In this document: piece after piece, positions 12,442 to 12,942 of the stretch
How positions within the stretch are numbered: position 1 is the stretch's first letter
Layout: every line of letters begins with the position of its first letter
Source of the DNA: Bacillota bacterium
GTDB taxonomy: Bacteria > Bacillota > Clostridia > Oscillospirales > Oscillospiraceae
Assembly (NCBI GenBank): GCA_023395775.1
Contig: JAEWYA010000131.1
Coordinates: forward strand, 1 to 12,942
DNA length: 12,942 nt
Reading direction: 5' to 3'
Position numbers and translations under genes: made by a program
Notes under the pieces: model-generated
Told to the model about the DNA's origin: nothing
The model's input: the letters and a program-made list of their open reading frames with translations, nothing else
The model's database searches: none

Positions 12442-12942
12442 ATGGAACTGACATTCAACCACGCTTTCGACCATGTAAAGCGTTCCGGCATCCGCCGGTT
12501 TACCGAGGTGGTGAAAAGCGTCCCCGGCGCGGTACAGCTCACCATCGGGGAACCGGACCTGGATACCCCGGAGGCCGTCCGGACGGCGGCGAAGCTGGCG
12601 CTGGACGCGGGAGATACCCACTATCCGCCCAATAACGGCCGGCCGGAGCTGCTGGCGGCCATCTCCGAATTTGAGGAGAGGCATAACGGCCTGCGCTACG
12701 CCCCGGATGAGATTATTTTGACCATCGGGGCCACGGAGGCATTGTTTATCAGTCTGTTCACGCTCTTGAACCCCGGCGACGAGGTAATTATTCCCACTCC
12801 GGCGTTCAGCTTATACGAATCCATCGCCCGGCTGTGCCGCGCCGTGCCGGTCAACCTGCCCACGGAGGACAACCGCTTTCAGATCGACCCCGCCGCGCTG
12901 GCCGCCGCCATGACCCCCCGGACGAAGGCGCTGGTTCTCACC
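12442..12942 (+). CDS. Class I/II pyridoxal-phosphate aminotransferase, 3'-truncated
   Basis: The window ends after 167 codons without a stop. The N-terminal region matches fold-type I aminotransferases of the AspC/PatA-like group: VKRSGIRRFTEVV (12-24), LTIGEPDLDTPEAVR (33-47), the substrate-loop motif THYPPNNGRPELLAAIS (63-79), TIGATEALFISLFTLLNPGDEVIIPTPAFSLYES with the cofactor-phosphate-binding GATEAL, and YE near the aromatic ring-stacking position. The catalytic lysine and C-terminal domain lie beyond the edge, so the substrate (aspartate, aromatic, branched-chain or other) cannot be decided. ATG 12442 is supported by AAAGGAG (12427-12433) eight bases upstream. It is transcribed divergently from holB from its own strong promoter. 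Confidence 0.9.
   Translation, partial: MELTFNHAFDHVKRSGIRRFTEVVKSVPGAVQLTIGEPDLDTPEAVRTAAKLALDAGDTHYPPNNGRPELLAAISEFEERHNGLRYAPDEIILTIGATEALFISLFTLLNPGDEVIIPTPAFSLYESIARLCRAVPVNLPTEDNRFQIDPAALAAAMTPRTKALVLT

Noticed and set aside
1..12942. CRISPR arrays, tRNA or rRNA genes, insertion sequences, phage genes
   Set aside because: No regularly spaced repeats, no cloverleaf with a TTCGANNC arm, no transposase or integrase motifs were seen on either strand.

Overview
This looks like a GC-rich (roughly 60%) Firmicutes segment, most likely Clostridia of the Oscillospiraceae/Ruminococcaceae type. That is inferred from strong AGGAGG-type ribosome sites, sigma-A-like promoters, a holB-ricT pair, a YtrA-type GntR regulator with its ABC transporter, a ThiI without a rhodanese domain and a purine riboswitch. 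It cannot be fixed to a genus from sequence alone. Both ends cut genes, so the window is probably a whole contig or an internal slice. I saw no transposase, phage gene, CRISPR array, tRNA or rRNA.

Layout. (1) 1-3885, plus strand: the 3' part of a YifB/ComM AAA+ ATPase (reading frame broken near the left edge), thiI (tRNA 4-thiouridine synthase) and cinA (competence/damage-inducible protein with a pyridine-nucleotide-salvage domain). A strong hairpin follows. (2) 3971-4735, minus strand: a ZIP-family metal transporter. (3) 4736-5114, non-coding, 379 bases: a structured stretch with no recognised element, then an extended -10 promoter, a perfect 9-bp palindrome at the predicted transcription start, a guanine-type purine riboswitch and an intrinsic terminator sharing bases with the aptamer P1 stem. 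(4) 5115-6365, plus: guanine deaminase, the gene under that switch. A 20-bp bidirectional terminator hairpin follows. (5) 8926 down to 6509, minus: GntR/YtrA regulator, ABC ATPase and ABC-2 permease, translationally coupled by overlaps, then a small COG2426-type membrane protein. (6) 12172 down to 9120, minus: holB (clamp-loader delta prime), ricT (PSP1/YaaT, with an unusual 150-residue hydrophilic tail) and a Cof-type HAD phosphatase. (7) 12442 to the end, plus: the 5' part of a class I aminotransferase with a near-consensus promoter containing a perfect 14-bp palindrome.

How the parts work together. Most genes are housekeeping: tRNA thiolation, clamp loading, RNA-processing control, nucleotide salvage. 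The most interesting part is the guanine-deaminase leader. The conserved nucleotides that recognise guanine are present, the target is a catabolic enzyme that consumes the likely ligand, and the terminator's 5' arm uses the P1 3' strand. That geometry suggests a genetic ON switch (guanine induces its own deamination), whereas most guanine riboswitches shut genes off. The second regulatory unit is the GntR-ABC operon, whose promoter carries an inverted repeat across the -35 and spacer and is probably autoregulated in response to an antibiotic or envelope stress.
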